Source of the DNA: SAR202 cluster bacterium
Lineage (GTDB): Bacteria; Chloroflexota; Dehalococcoidia; Lucifugimonadales; VGZR01
Assembly: GCA_016872515.1 (NCBI GenBank)
Contig: VGZR01000001.1
Span: forward strand, 1 to 64,000
Direction: 5' to 3'
Length of the DNA: 64,000 nucleotides
The translations under genes were made by a program, and so were the position numbers. Below are positions 41,359-50,111 of this stretch, in pieces. Below the pieces are notes generated by a model that searched no databases, had not been told where the DNA came from, and saw only the letters and a list, made by a program, of their open reading frames with translations. How positions within the stretch are numbered: the stretch's first letter is position 1; every line of letters begins with the position of its first letter.

Positions 41359-42279
41359 TTGGAAGTCCTCGTTGATGGCTGGATAACAGTCATACTCAGG
41401 CCGATGATCAACAGCCTGGTGCTGTTGTATCACGTCTTTTTCAACAATTTTGGGCTGAGCATCATTGTCTTCACTGTCATCATCCGGATACTCATGCTGC
41501 CCCTGACCGTTAAGCAGGCCCAGTACACCAAGAAGATGGCGGATCTGGCACCGAGACTGAAAGAGATTCAGGCCAAGCATGCCAACGACCGACAGAAACA
41601 GTCTCAGGAAACTCTGAAGGTCTATCGTGAGGCCGGATTCAACCCGCTGGGCTGCCTCGGCCCTGTCCTCATCCAGTTCCCCATCTGGATAGGCCTCTAC
41701 CAGGCCATCAGCCAAGCGCTCCCTACCACACCCGATCGTCTGGCGGACCTCTCCCAGCATTTGTACTTCTGGGACGCCCAGATCGTGCACGACATCATCC
41801 CCCTATCCTCGGGATTCCTATGGCTAGATTTAGCTAAACCCGACCCCTCGGTCATCGTGCTGCCGATCCTTGTGGGCGTCTCGATGTTCTTCATGCAGAA
41901 GATGAGCATGACGCCCGCGACATCGCCGAGCCAGGAGTCAACGAACCGGATGATGTTGTGGATGCTTCCCATCATGTTTGGCTTCTTCACCATCCAGTTC
42001 TCCAGCGGATTGGCCCTCTACTGGATCGTCTCAAACGTTATCGGCATAGCTATCCAAGGGTTCATCACGGGATGGGAGCCACTGACCAGCGTGTTCCGTT
42101 TCCGGAAAGGGGACAAGGCGGTTACGGCACCCGCAGCACTGGCAGTCCCGGAGCAGCAGGAGGTCACAAGAGACGATGAAGACCATCGAGACGACGGCGA
42201 AAACGGTGGACGACGCGATCGAGCTGGCGCTAAAGGAACTCAACGCCGAGCGCGCGGAAGTCGAAATAAACGTCGTTAG
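41359..42279 (+). CDS. yidC: membrane protein insertase YidC/Oxa1
   Basis: 306 residues from TTG 41359. Five-helix Oxa1 core: N-F-G-L-S-I-I-V-F-T-V-I-I-R-I-L-M-L-P-L-T, hydrophilic-groove region with K-V-Y-R-E-A-G-F-N-P-L-G-C-L-G-P, then L-I-Q-F-P-I-W-I-G-L-Y, and late helices. No N-terminal periplasmic domain, as in monoderms. The C-terminal tail is charged and basic (R-R-A-R-G-S-R-N-K-R-R) and is encoded within a 104-base overlap with jag. Confidence 0.93.
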   Translation: MEVLVDGWITVILRPMINSLVLLYHVFFNNFGLSIIVFTVIIRILMLPLTVKQAQYTKKMADLAPRLKEIQAKHANDRQKQSQETLKVYREAGFNPLGCLGPVLIQFPIWIGLYQAISQALPTTPDRLADLSQHLYFWDAQIVHDIIPLSSGFLWLDLAKPDPSVIVLPILVGVSMFFMQKMSMTPATSPSQESTNRMMLWMLPIMFGFFTIQFSSGLALYWIVSNVIGIAIQGFITGWEPLTSVFRFRKGDKAVTAPAALAVPEQQEVTRDDEDHRDDGENGGRRDRAGAKGTQRRARGSRNKRR

Positions 42280-42895
42280 CCGAGGCAAGTCTGGCATCCT
42301 GGGCATCGGCGGCGAGCCTGCCCGCGTACGGGTCACGCTGATAGACAAGGCCAACGACGTGGTGAAGACCGCGTCCGAGGTGCTCGATAAACTGCTTTCG
42401 CTCATGCAGGTGGAGGCATTGGGGACCGTCAAACACGCCCAGGCGGCGGAGGTTGGCGGGCCGGTGTTTAGTGTGGATGGCGAAGATTCTGGCCTCCTCA
42501 TCGGGCGCAAGGGCGAGACATTGCGCTCCCTGCAGTTCATGGTGAACTTCCTGAGCAGCGTTAAACTAGGCGCAAGGCCCAACATCGTGGTGGACGTCGC
42601 CGGCTATCAAGACCGGCGGAACAAGGCGCTCACCTATCTGGCGCGGAATGTGGCGCAGCGCGTCACGGGTACAGGAAGGCCTATCACCTTGGAACCGATG
42701 CCGCCCAACGAGCGGCGCATCATCCACCTGGCGTTGGCGGAGAACAAGCAGGTCACAACGGAGAGCACCGGTGTGGGTACGACCCGGCAGGTGATTGTCC
42801 GCCCACGCCGGGAATTCGGAGGCGGGCGGCCTCCTGTGCGTAGCCAGCGCGGCTCGGAAGTCGGGTCTGAGCCTGACGATGAGGAACAGCCCTAG
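42176..42895 (+). CDS. jag: Jag/KhpB-type RNA-binding protein
   Basis: 239 residues. Jag-N domain (K-T-V-D-D-A-I-E-L-A-L-K-E-L; K-S-G-I-L-G-I-G), KH domain with L-I-G-R-K-G-E-T-L-R-S-L-Q, and R3H domain (P-M-P-P-N-E-R-R-I-I-H-L-A-L), then an Arg/Gly-rich tail. RBS AGGAGG lies inside yidC. Jag regulates cell-wall and division genes post-transcriptionally in relatives. Confidence 0.94.
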   Translation: MKTIETTAKTVDDAIELALKELNAERAEVEINVVSRGKSGILGIGGEPARVRVTLIDKANDVVKTASEVLDKLLSLMQVEALGTVKHAQAAEVGGPVFSVDGEDSGLLIGRKGETLRSLQFMVNFLSSVKLGARPNIVVDVAGYQDRRNKALTYLARNVAQRVTGTGRPITLEPMPPNERRIIHLALAENKQVTTESTGVGTTRQVIVRPRREFGGGRPPVRSQRGSEVGSEPDDEEQP

Positions 42896-42934
42896 GCGGC
42901 TGAGTCGGGTCACTGGCTGTTAGGAGCTTCGTCT

Positions 42935-43708
42935 GTGGCTGCTCCCCGAGTGCGGGTTGACCTGAAGGGCGCGGTGGCTACCCTGACTCTAGACCGTCCC
43001 CGGGCCCGCAATCCGATAGATGAGAACATGGCGTCCCAGCTTCGAGACGCCTGCTCCGGCTTATCGAGCGACAATTCCGTTCGCGTGGTGGTACTCACCG
43101 GCGCTGGCGATGTATTCTACGCAGGCGTGGAATTCGCCGGCCGCTACCGTAGCGGAACGCCCACGAAGACGTTGCCTCAGTCTTTCACGGTCGCAGAGCA
43201 CATCGCTGCAATCCCAAAGCCCGTCGTCGCCGCCATCAACGGCGACGCCATGGATCAGGGGCTGGAGTTGGCGATGGCCTGCGACCTGCGCATAGCGTCG
43301 GAGCACGCGCGGATGGGCCTCACGCAACTGGCGCATGGGACTATGCCACGGGACGGCGGCACCCAACGGCTGCCGAGGCTCGTGGGGCGCGCGCGGGCAT
43401 TGGAGATGCTGCTGACCGCACGGGTCGTGAACGCTTCCGATGCATTGCGCATCGGCTTGGTCAACGAGGTCGCGGCTGAGGGCCGCGCGGTAGAACTGTC
43501 CCACGAGCTGGCGGCTGCCATAGCAGGACTAGCGCCGATTGCCACACGTTACCTTAAAGAGGCCGTGCTCAAAGGCCTGGACATGCCGCTTGACCAGGGG
43601 CTTCGCCTGGAAGCAGACTTGAGTATCCTGCTGCACAGTACCGCTGACCGTGCCGAAGGCCTACGGTCTTTCGTCGAACGGCGCCCAGCGGCCTTCCGTG
43701 GGAAGTGA
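42935..43708 (+). CDS. enoyl-CoA hydratase/isomerase family protein, copy 1
   Basis: 257 residues, GTG start. Crotonase fold: L-T-G-A-G-D-V-F-Y-A-G-V-E-F oxyanion region, A-A-I-N-G-D-A-M-D-Q-G-L-E-L-A-M-A-C-D, and G-T-M-P-R-D-G-G-T-Q-R-L-P-R. The first catalytic Glu position (usually P-E/G-x-G-G) reads P-R-D, so classical hydratase activity is uncertain. Sits 23 bases before ppa and one gene from a second crotonase and an acyl-CoA ligase, forming a small fatty- or aryl-acid CoA module. Confidence 0.85.
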   Translation: MAAPRVRVDLKGAVATLTLDRPRARNPIDENMASQLRDACSGLSSDNSVRVVVLTGAGDVFYAGVEFAGRYRSGTPTKTLPQSFTVAEHIAAIPKPVVAAINGDAMDQGLELAMACDLRIASEHARMGLTQLAHGTMPRDGGTQRLPRLVGRARALEMLLTARVVNASDALRIGLVNEVAAEGRAVELSHELAAAIAGLAPIATRYLKEAVLKGLDMPLDQGLRLEADLSILLHSTADRAEGLRSFVERRPAAFRGK

Positions 43709-43731
43709 TTGGACGAAGAGGAGCCTATTAA

Positions 43732-44238
43732 ATGGTCGAGACATCCAAGACCCTTACCGTGGACGTGATGGTGGAAATCCCCAAAGGGAGCCGCAATAAG
43801 TACGAATACGATACCAAGAAAAAGGCGCTGCGGTTCGACCGGATGCTCTTCTCCGCCGTCCACTACCCCAGCGACTACGGTTTCGTGGTAAACACGATGG
43901 CGCTCGACAAAGACCCGCTGGATGCGCTCGTACTTGTGTGGGAGCCGACGTTCCCAGGCTGCATCATGGAGGTCAAGCCAATAGGTTTGTTCAGGATGTG
44001 GGACGAGAAAGGCCAGGACGAGAAGATCCTCTGCGTCCCTGTAGCCGACCCACTCTGGAACCACATCGAGCGTCTCTCGGACGTGCCGCCGCATCTGCTT
44101 AAAGAGATAGAGCACTTCTTCGCTGTATATAAGGAGTTGGAGAAGAAGAAGACCGGCATCGAGGGATGGGCGGACCGCGACGCGGCCATTAAGGTGATAC
44201 AAGAGGCCCAAGCGCGTTTCGGGGTCAAGGCCAGTTGA
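43732..44238 (+). CDS. ppa: inorganic pyrophosphatase
   Basis: 168 residues, family I. Seen: V-E-I-P-K-G-S-R-N-K-Y-E-Y-D, Y-P-S-D-Y-G-F-V, and the metal-binding D-K-D-P-L-D-A-L-V-L. Hydrolyses PPi, which would pull forward the adjacent acyl-CoA ligase reaction. Starts at ATG 43732 after GAGGAG. Confidence 0.94.
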   Translation: MVETSKTLTVDVMVEIPKGSRNKYEYDTKKKALRFDRMLFSAVHYPSDYGFVVNTMALDKDPLDALVLVWEPTFPGCIMEVKPIGLFRMWDEKGQDEKILCVPVADPLWNHIERLSDVPPHLLKEIEHFFAVYKELEKKKTGIEGWADRDAAIKVIQEAQARFGVKAS

Positions 44239-44970
44239 ATGGGTTTCGAGACTATCGAATGCTCCAAGCGAAGCGTCACAGCACACGTGATCCTCAACCG
44301 TCCGCACGTTATCAACGCCTTCAACACGAGGATGCGTGATGAGCTGTACGAAGCCCTGGAGTGGGCCCGCGAGGATCGTGATGTGCGGGTAGTCGTCCTG
44401 CGCGGCGCCGGGGAACGAGGGTTCTGCGCTGGGGCCGACCTGACGGAGTTCGGCACCGCTCCATCACAAGCCGTTGCCCGCGACGTGCGCTGGGAGCGGG
44501 ACTTATGGGACCTGATGCGCCGGTTCCGCAAGCCTATCGTGGCCGCGCTGCACGGCTATGTCATCGGCACCGGCATGGAGATGGCCTGCTTCTGCGATGT
44601 TCGGCTCGCGGCCACTGATGCCGAGTTCGGGATGCCGGAGCTGTCCCTCGGCCTCGTCCCAGCAGCGGGAGGCAGCCAGACCATCCCGCGTGATATCGGG
44701 CTCGGTAGGGCGGTGGAGATGTTCCTGGCCGGGCCCACCCGACGGCTCAGTGCTAGAGAAGCGTTGGCTATCGGCCTGGTACAGCGGGTCGTAGAGAAGG
44801 ATGCGCTGTTCGATGAGGCGGAGCGGCTCGCACGGCAGTTGGCCCGATGGAAGCCGAGTGTTGTCGAGGCGGTCAAGCGGGCTGTGGTGGAAGGCATGGA
44901 TATGCCGTTGGAGACGGGCTTGAGGTTGGAGCGGAGGCTAGCGGCGCGGCTTGGCGGTGCCACTGTATGA
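44239..44970 (+). CDS. enoyl-CoA hydratase/isomerase family protein, copy 2
   Basis: 243 residues, starting on the base after the ppa stop. Blocks: G-A-G-E-R-G-F-C-A-G-A-D-L-T-E-F, A-L-H-G-Y-V-I-G-T-G-M-E-M-A-C-F-C-D, P-E-L-S-L-G-L-V-P-A-A-G-G-S-Q-T-I-P-R. Both catalytic Glu regions look near-canonical. Its stop overlaps the acyl-CoA ligase start (A-T-G-A), so the two are coupled. Confidence 0.88.
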   Translation: MGFETIECSKRSVTAHVILNRPHVINAFNTRMRDELYEALEWAREDRDVRVVVLRGAGERGFCAGADLTEFGTAPSQAVARDVRWERDLWDLMRRFRKPIVAALHGYVIGTGMEMACFCDVRLAATDAEFGMPELSLGLVPAAGGSQTIPRDIGLGRAVEMFLAGPTRRLSAREALAIGLVQRVVEKDALFDEAERLARQLARWKPSVVEAVKRAVVEGMDMPLETGLRLERRLAARLGGATV

Positions 44971-46529
44971 ACGTTTCCGAGTTTCTCGACCTCACCGCTG
45001 AGATAGTACCGAACCGGCCAGCCACGCTGTTCGAAGGCCGAACACGTAGTTTTGCCGAACTGCGCGACCGAAGCGCCCGGATAGCTGGCGCCCTAGCCTC
45101 CTTGGGTGTAGGCAAAGGCGACCGCGTCGCGGTCCTTGACGTGAACTCGGATGACTACATCGCCGCCTTCTTCGCCTCGTCGCGGCTCGGCGCGGTCTTC
45201 GTCCCCTTGAACTTCCGCGCTAAGGCGGATGAACTGACGTTCATGCTCAACGACTCCGGCGCCAAGGCGCTGCTGGTTGGGCCCGCCTACCGCGACCTCG
45301 TGGCCTCTTTGAGGAGTGGCCTCACCGAGGTCTCACAAGCTGTGTCTTTGGGGGAGCATCATGCCGGATGGCCGTCGCTGGATGAGTTGATTGACGCAGC
45401 GCATCGCGGAGGTGACGCTTCGCCCGTGGATGGGCAAGACACGGCGATGCTGTTGTTCACAGCTGGCACGACGGGCACGCCGAAGGGCGTGATGTTGACC
45501 CACGAGAGCTTCTCGTCCTATCTGCTGAGCAACGTCGAGCCTGCCGACCCGCAGGTGGAGGAGCGCACACTGCTTTCGGTCCCGCTCTACCACGTGGCAG
45601 GCATGCAAAGCATGATGGCCGCAGTATTCGGCGGACGGAGCCTTGTGGTTCAACGCCAGTTCGAGCCGGTGCAGTGGATGGACTTGGTGGAGCGGGAGCG
45701 TGTCACCAGAACGACGCTGGTGCCTACGATGCTCAAGATGGTGATGGACCATCCAGAGTTTCCACAGCGCAACCTGAGCAGCCTTGAAGTAGTATCGTAC
45801 GGAGCGGCGCCGATGCCGCTCGAGGTTATCAAGCGGGCCATCACCAGCCTTCCCGGCGTCCGGTTCATCAACGCCTTCGGCCAGACTGAGACGGGCGCCA
45901 CCATCACGATGCTACCTCCCGACGACCACGACCTGACAGGGCCGCCGGAAGAGGTGGAGAAGAAGCTGCGGAGGCTTACTTCCATCGGACGGCCGCTTGA
46001 GGACGTGGAGGTAGGCATCGTGGACGAAGGCGGCGTGACGGTGCCGCCGGGGAATGTGGGCGAGATCGTGGCGCGCGGGCCACGGCTGATGAAGGGGTAT
46101 TGGAACAGGGCGGACGCGACCGCGCAGGCCATCCGGGGCGGGTGGCTGTACACGGGCGACCTTGGGTATATGGACGAAGATGGGTACATCTACCTGTCAG
46201 GCCGCGCGAAGGACTTCATCAAGCGCGGCGGCGAGATGATTTCCCCCGAAGAGGTGGAGCGCGTGCTCCAGTCGCACCCTGCCATCGAGGAGGCCGCCGT
46301 CATCGGCGTGCCCGACCCCCACTGGGGCGAGGCCGTGCGCGCCGTGGTTGTGCCGAAGAAGGGATGCGTGCTCGACAACGCCGAGGTCGTCGAGTACTGC
46401 CGCCAGCGCCTCGCCAGCTTCAAGAAGCCTGAATCGGTAATCGTGGCAGACGTCTTGCCGCGAAATGCGCTCGGCAAGGTGCTCAAGCGCGCGCTCCGGG
46501 AGCAGTTCGGAGAGTCAGTCCGATTCTAG
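44967..46529 (+). CDS. acyl-CoA synthetase (AMP-forming)
   Basis: 520 residues. ANL-family signatures: L-L-F-T-A-G-T-T-G-T-P-K-G-V-M-L (P-loop), Y-G-A-A-P-M-P, F-G-Q-T-E-T-G, Y-T-G-D-L-G, and the C-terminal K-D-F-I-K-R-G-G-E-M-I-S-P-E-E-V-E and G-K-V-L-K-R. It activates a carboxylic acid to its CoA thioester with PPi release. Start at ATG 44967; the frame is open upstream inside the crotonase gene but is meaningless there. Substrate (fatty or aromatic acid) unknown. Confidence 0.93.
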   Translation: MNVSEFLDLTAEIVPNRPATLFEGRTRSFAELRDRSARIAGALASLGVGKGDRVAVLDVNSDDYIAAFFASSRLGAVFVPLNFRAKADELTFMLNDSGAKALLVGPAYRDLVASLRSGLTEVSQAVSLGEHHAGWPSLDELIDAAHRGGDASPVDGQDTAMLLFTAGTTGTPKGVMLTHESFSSYLLSNVEPADPQVEERTLLSVPLYHVAGMQSMMAAVFGGRSLVVQRQFEPVQWMDLVERERVTRTTLVPTMLKMVMDHPEFPQRNLSSLEVVSYGAAPMPLEVIKRAITSLPGVRFINAFGQTETGATITMLPPDDHDLTGPPEEVEKKLRRLTSIGRPLEDVEVGIVDEGGVTVPPGNVGEIVARGPRLMKGYWNRADATAQAIRGGWLYTGDLGYMDEDGYIYLSGRAKDFIKRGGEMISPEEVERVLQSHPAIEEAAVIGVPDPHWGEAVRAVVVPKKGCVLDNAEVVEYCRQRLASFKKPESVIVADVLPRNALGKVLKRALREQFGESVRF

Positions 46530-46550
46530 AGCCGCGAGGGTGACCGCGTG

Positions 46551-47810
46551 CTACCCTATCCGGTCGAAGCCGGTGTACGGACGCAGCGCCTCAGGGATGG
46601 CCACGGAGCCGTCGGCTTGCTGGTAGTTCTCCAGGATGGCCGCGATGACACGGGGCAGGGCTAAGCCGGAGCCGTTCAGGGTGTGGGGAAACTGGACCTT
46701 TTCGCCCTCGGCCGCGCGGTAGCGGATGTTGGCGCGCCGCGCTTGGAAGTCGGTGCAGTTGGAGCATGAGCTGACCTCCAGCCACTCCTTACTGCCCGGC
46801 GCCCACATCTCCAGGTCGTAGGTTTTCACCGCGGAAAAGCCCAGGTCGCCCGTGCACAGCTCGATGACCCGGTAGGCGATCCCCAAGCGGCTGCACACAT
46901 CTTCGGCGTCGGCCAGCAGCGTCTCAAGCTCCTGGTCGGATACGGTTGGCTCGACGAACTTGTACATCTCCACCTTTTCGAACTGGTGGACGCGCTTGAT
47001 GCCGCGCGTGTCTTTTCCGGCGGCGGCCTTCTCCCTTCGGAAACACGGGCTTTGGGCAACGAACCGTTTGGGGATGCTGCCGGGAGGGAGAATCTCGCCG
47101 GCGAACATGCTGGTGACCGGAACTTCGGCGGTTGGGATGAGCCACAGGTCGTCTTCCTGGTCGTGGTACATGGTGTCAGCGAACTTGGGCAGGTGTCCAC
47201 TGCCGGTCGCTGTGGCGGTGGTGACCAGGAAGGGCAGATACAGCTCCTGGTATCCGTGCTCCCGGGTGTGGATATCCAGCATCCAGGCGGTGAGCGCCCG
47301 TTGGAGCTTCGCACCCATGCCTTTCAGGACGAAAAAGCGGCTGCCCGACAGCTTGGCGCCACGCTGGAGGTCTATGATGTCCAGCTTCTCCCCCAAATCC
47401 CAGTGGGGCAGCGGCTCGAAGTCGAACCTGCGCGGTTCGCCCGCCGACCGCGACACACGGTTGTCGTGCTCGTCCTTCCCTACCGGAACGCTGTCGCGCG
47501 GGAGATTAGGCACGGTGAGCAGCAGTGCCGACATGTCGTCCTCAGCGACCTTCGTTTCCCCCTCGAGGTCTTTGATTCGTGCCCCCACGCGCCGCATCTC
47601 TTCCACGAGGTCTGCCGGGGGAGGCTTGGTCTTGCCCAGGTCGCGGCTGACGGTGTTCCGGCGGCCACGAAGCTGGTCGGCCTCGACGATGATGGCGCGC
47701 CGCCGGGAGTCCAACTCCAGGATGCGGTCTATGGGAGCGCCCTGCCCCCGTGCGGCCATGGCGCGGCGGACGGCATCGGGGTTCTCCCGGAGAAGCTCAA
47801 TGCTGATCAT
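46551..47810 (-). CDS. serS: seryl-tRNA synthetase
   Basis: 419 residues. N-terminal tRNA-binding coiled coil (about 30-100), motif 2 S-P-C-F-R-R-E-K-A-A-A-G-K-D-T-R-G, and motif 3 L-N-G-S-G-L-A-L-P-R-V-I-A-A-I-L-E. It charges tRNA-Ser and would also be the first step for a tRNA-Sec if one exists. A TATACT (minus strand, 47850-47855) lies about 40 bases upstream. Confidence 0.96.
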   Translation of the reverse strand: MISIELLRENPDAVRRAMAARGQGAPIDRILELDSRRRAIIVEADQLRGRRNTVSRDLGKTKPPPADLVEEMRRVGARIKDLEGETKVAEDDMSALLLTVPNLPRDSVPVGKDEHDNRVSRSAGEPRRFDFEPLPHWDLGEKLDIIDLQRGAKLSGSRFFVLKGMGAKLQRALTAWMLDIHTREHGYQELYLPFLVTTATATGSGHLPKFADTMYHDQEDDLWLIPTAEVPVTSMFAGEILPPGSIPKRFVAQSPCFRREKAAAGKDTRGIKRVHQFEKVEMYKFVEPTVSDQELETLLADAEDVCSRLGIAYRVIELCTGDLGFSAVKTYDLEMWAPGSKEWLEVSSCSNCTDFQARRANIRYRAAEGEKVQFPHTLNGSGLALPRVIAAILENYQQADGSVAIPEALRPYTGFDRIG

Positions 47811-48017
47811 CAGGGCCTCTTCATGTCATGGGGCTCTCGCAACCGGACAAGTATACCCTTCCCCCGGCGTTCGTAGCTAACGGAGCGGGAAAATAGCACA
47901 CGGATCGCTTGCCATCCGCGTGCAAGTTGACGCGTAGCTGTGGTACGGTTATCGTTAGCCCAAGTGGCGCTCCTTCCACGGCCGCGTCCGTAGGGCGCCG
48001 AAGGTGTGCCTTGGCGA

Positions 48018-50111
48018 ATGGCGACATCCCGCCCCCCCAAGCAACCAGCTAAGGCTCCAAAACGGGGCCTCTCCTCGGGTGGGTTGAGCTTCCTAAGCTA
48101 CCCCTACCTTGCGGGCGGCCTCACATCTCTGTTCTCCCTGATCGTCCTTGTCGTTAGCAAGGACGCCCTCGCCCTTGTCCTCTTCATCCCCATCATCTTC
48201 TCCGGCGGCCTAGCCGTCATGGGCCGGGCGCTGGTCATCCTGGCCGCCTTCCTGGTTACTCTCATGACCCACATGTTCGCGTTCAAGCAGGAGGCCTTCG
48301 ACCCTTCGACGCTCAAACAACTGGGGCTCCCTCTAGTGGTTATCCTCGCGAGTGGGGCCGCCTCCCCCATCCTCTTCCGACTCATCGCCCAGCAGCTAGC
48401 CAAGCGTTCTTCTGGCCCGAAGCAGGTCAAACGTCCCGCGGTGCAGCCCCGGCCGCAGGCTGCCGCCCCACCACCAGCCCCAGCGCCTGCCGTACCGCCT
48501 CCACCCGCGCAGTCTGCGCCAGCTCCCCCGCCGGCTCTAGCGCCCGTGGCCGCTGCTGCCGCTCCTCCCGCAGCGGCTCAGGCGGCTGCGCCTCCAGCGC
48601 CGGTCGCCGCTCAAACACCGCCGAAACCGCCGCGCAGCAAGAAAGAAGAGGATGCGCTGCTCAAAGACGTTTCGAAGGCGGTTAAGGGTGCCAAAGACCT
48701 AAGCGTCTTATGCGCGGCTGTGCTGGAAATCCTGCGGAAACCCGTCCCGTTCGAGAAGGCCACCGTTAATGTCGTGGACGCCACGGCCGGTACGTTCACT
48801 GACGTCTATCTGTTCGGCATCGATGTGCCGGGGCGTAGCCAGGGCGATGTCAGCAGACTAGCGGGCACCTTCACCGAGACCGTTGTCGCTTCCCGTACGG
48901 GGCGGCTGGTCCAACCGGCCAACGACCAGGAGAAGAGCGCGATATTCCCGAGTCTGCTTCCCAACGTCAGCGCGGGCATCCTGTCGTTCATGGCCACGCC
49001 GCTGCTTCACGACGGACGCGTGGTCGGGACGCTCCACCTCCGTTCGACAAAGCAACTCGCCTTCACCCAGCAGGACCTGGCCCTTGTGGAACGGGCGGCG
49101 GCGCTGATGACGCAAAAGGCGGCGCAGATGCGTCCTCCAGCGCAGGCCCAAGCCGCTAGACTTGCCTCGCCGCCGGTGGTCATGGCCAAGCCATCCGAGG
49201 GTGTGGCGGCCCCACCGTCGCCGGCTTCCACATCCGTCGCTGCCTCCGTTCCAGGCGGTGCGCAGCCGTCCGACACGGATGTGCAGGAGGCGCTGGCGAA
49301 GATCACTGAGACGCTATCGTCAGTCAACGATATCGGCCTGGCTTACGACCGCGTCGCGGAGCAGGCCAGACGCCTCATCCCGTTCGACCGCATCATGATG
49401 AGCACCGCCGACCTGCAGCGTGGGACGCTCACCGTCGTCTATTCGGTTGGCGTTGACCTGCCGGGAGGCTTCCCGGGATTCGAGGCGAAGTTCGAGGACA
49501 CGCTTTTCCAGTCCATCGTCAGAGGGCGCCGAGGGCTGCTGTTGGGGACGGACTCAGACGACAGGGCTGTTGCCCAACACCCAGCACAGCAGGCCGCGGC
49601 AACATCAGGACTACCATCACTCGTTGCTGTGCCGTTGGTTTACCAGGACAGCGTTGTGGGTACGCTGGAGATGCGGTCGAGAAGGCCCAAGGCCTACTGG
49701 CAGGTTGAGCTCATACTCGCCCATAGGGTGGCGGCGCTTATGTCGGGCCCCGTTACCGAATCACGCATCGGGGTTGTCCGGCAACGGTCACCCATCGTAC
49801 GCCGGGTCGTTCTGAAACCAACATCAACCGAAGAAGAGGAGCGTCCGTCGTCGGCCTTCGTGCGGCCGACCGCTGAGCCAGCGTCTCTGAACCCCCCACC
49901 GGCGAGTCCGCTGCGAGTGCCCACGCCTTTGCCTGTGCCGGTGGCTAAAGTGAAGGCAAAGGACGAAGAGATTGACCCCGTGACGGCTGCGGCGCTGGCC
50001 GAAATCGCGGCTATCACAGAAGGGGCACTAACGACAATAGGGGCCTGGGCGATGAGTCTGGGGAGGACGTGGCCGGGGTGCCGAAAGAGGCTGCGGCCAT
50101 GGACGATTTGA
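48018..50111 (+). CDS. membrane-anchored protein with two GAF domains
   Basis: About 697 residues. Three or four hydrophobic segments at the N-terminus (about 20-135), a Pro/Ala-rich linker (about 145-215), GAF domain 1 (about 230-385), a second Pro/Ala linker, and GAF domain 2 (about 425-595). It has no kinase or cyclase output domain. The last ~20 residues (T-W-P-G-C-R-K-R-L-R-P-W-T-I) look unnatural; shifting frame near 50030 gives L-G-D-E-S-G-E-D-V and joins the next gene. Either the two form one frameshifted ~1,480-residue sensor kinase or they overlap by 43 bases. ATG 48018 is chosen; GTG 48006 is possible. Confidence 0.75.
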   Translation: MATSRPPKQPAKAPKRGLSSGGLSFLSYPYLAGGLTSLFSLIVLVVSKDALALVLFIPIIFSGGLAVMGRALVILAAFLVTLMTHMFAFKQEAFDPSTLKQLGLPLVVILASGAASPILFRLIAQQLAKRSSGPKQVKRPAVQPRPQAAAPPPAPAPAVPPPPAQSAPAPPPALAPVAAAAAPPAAAQAAAPPAPVAAQTPPKPPRSKKEEDALLKDVSKAVKGAKDLSVLCAAVLEILRKPVPFEKATVNVVDATAGTFTDVYLFGIDVPGRSQGDVSRLAGTFTETVVASRTGRLVQPANDQEKSAIFPSLLPNVSAGILSFMATPLLHDGRVVGTLHLRSTKQLAFTQQDLALVERAAALMTQKAAQMRPPAQAQAARLASPPVVMAKPSEGVAAPPSPASTSVAASVPGGAQPSDTDVQEALAKITETLSSVNDIGLAYDRVAEQARRLIPFDRIMMSTADLQRGTLTVVYSVGVDLPGGFPGFEAKFEDTLFQSIVRGRRGLLLGTDSDDRAVAQHPAQQAAATSGLPSLVAVPLVYQDSVVGTLEMRSRRPKAYWQVELILAHRVAALMSGPVTESRIGVVRQRSPIVRRVVLKPTSTEEEERPSSAFVRPTAEPASLNPPPASPLRVPTPLPVPVAKVKAKDEEIDPVTAAALAEIAAITEGALTTIGAWAMSLGRTWPGCRKRLRPWTI

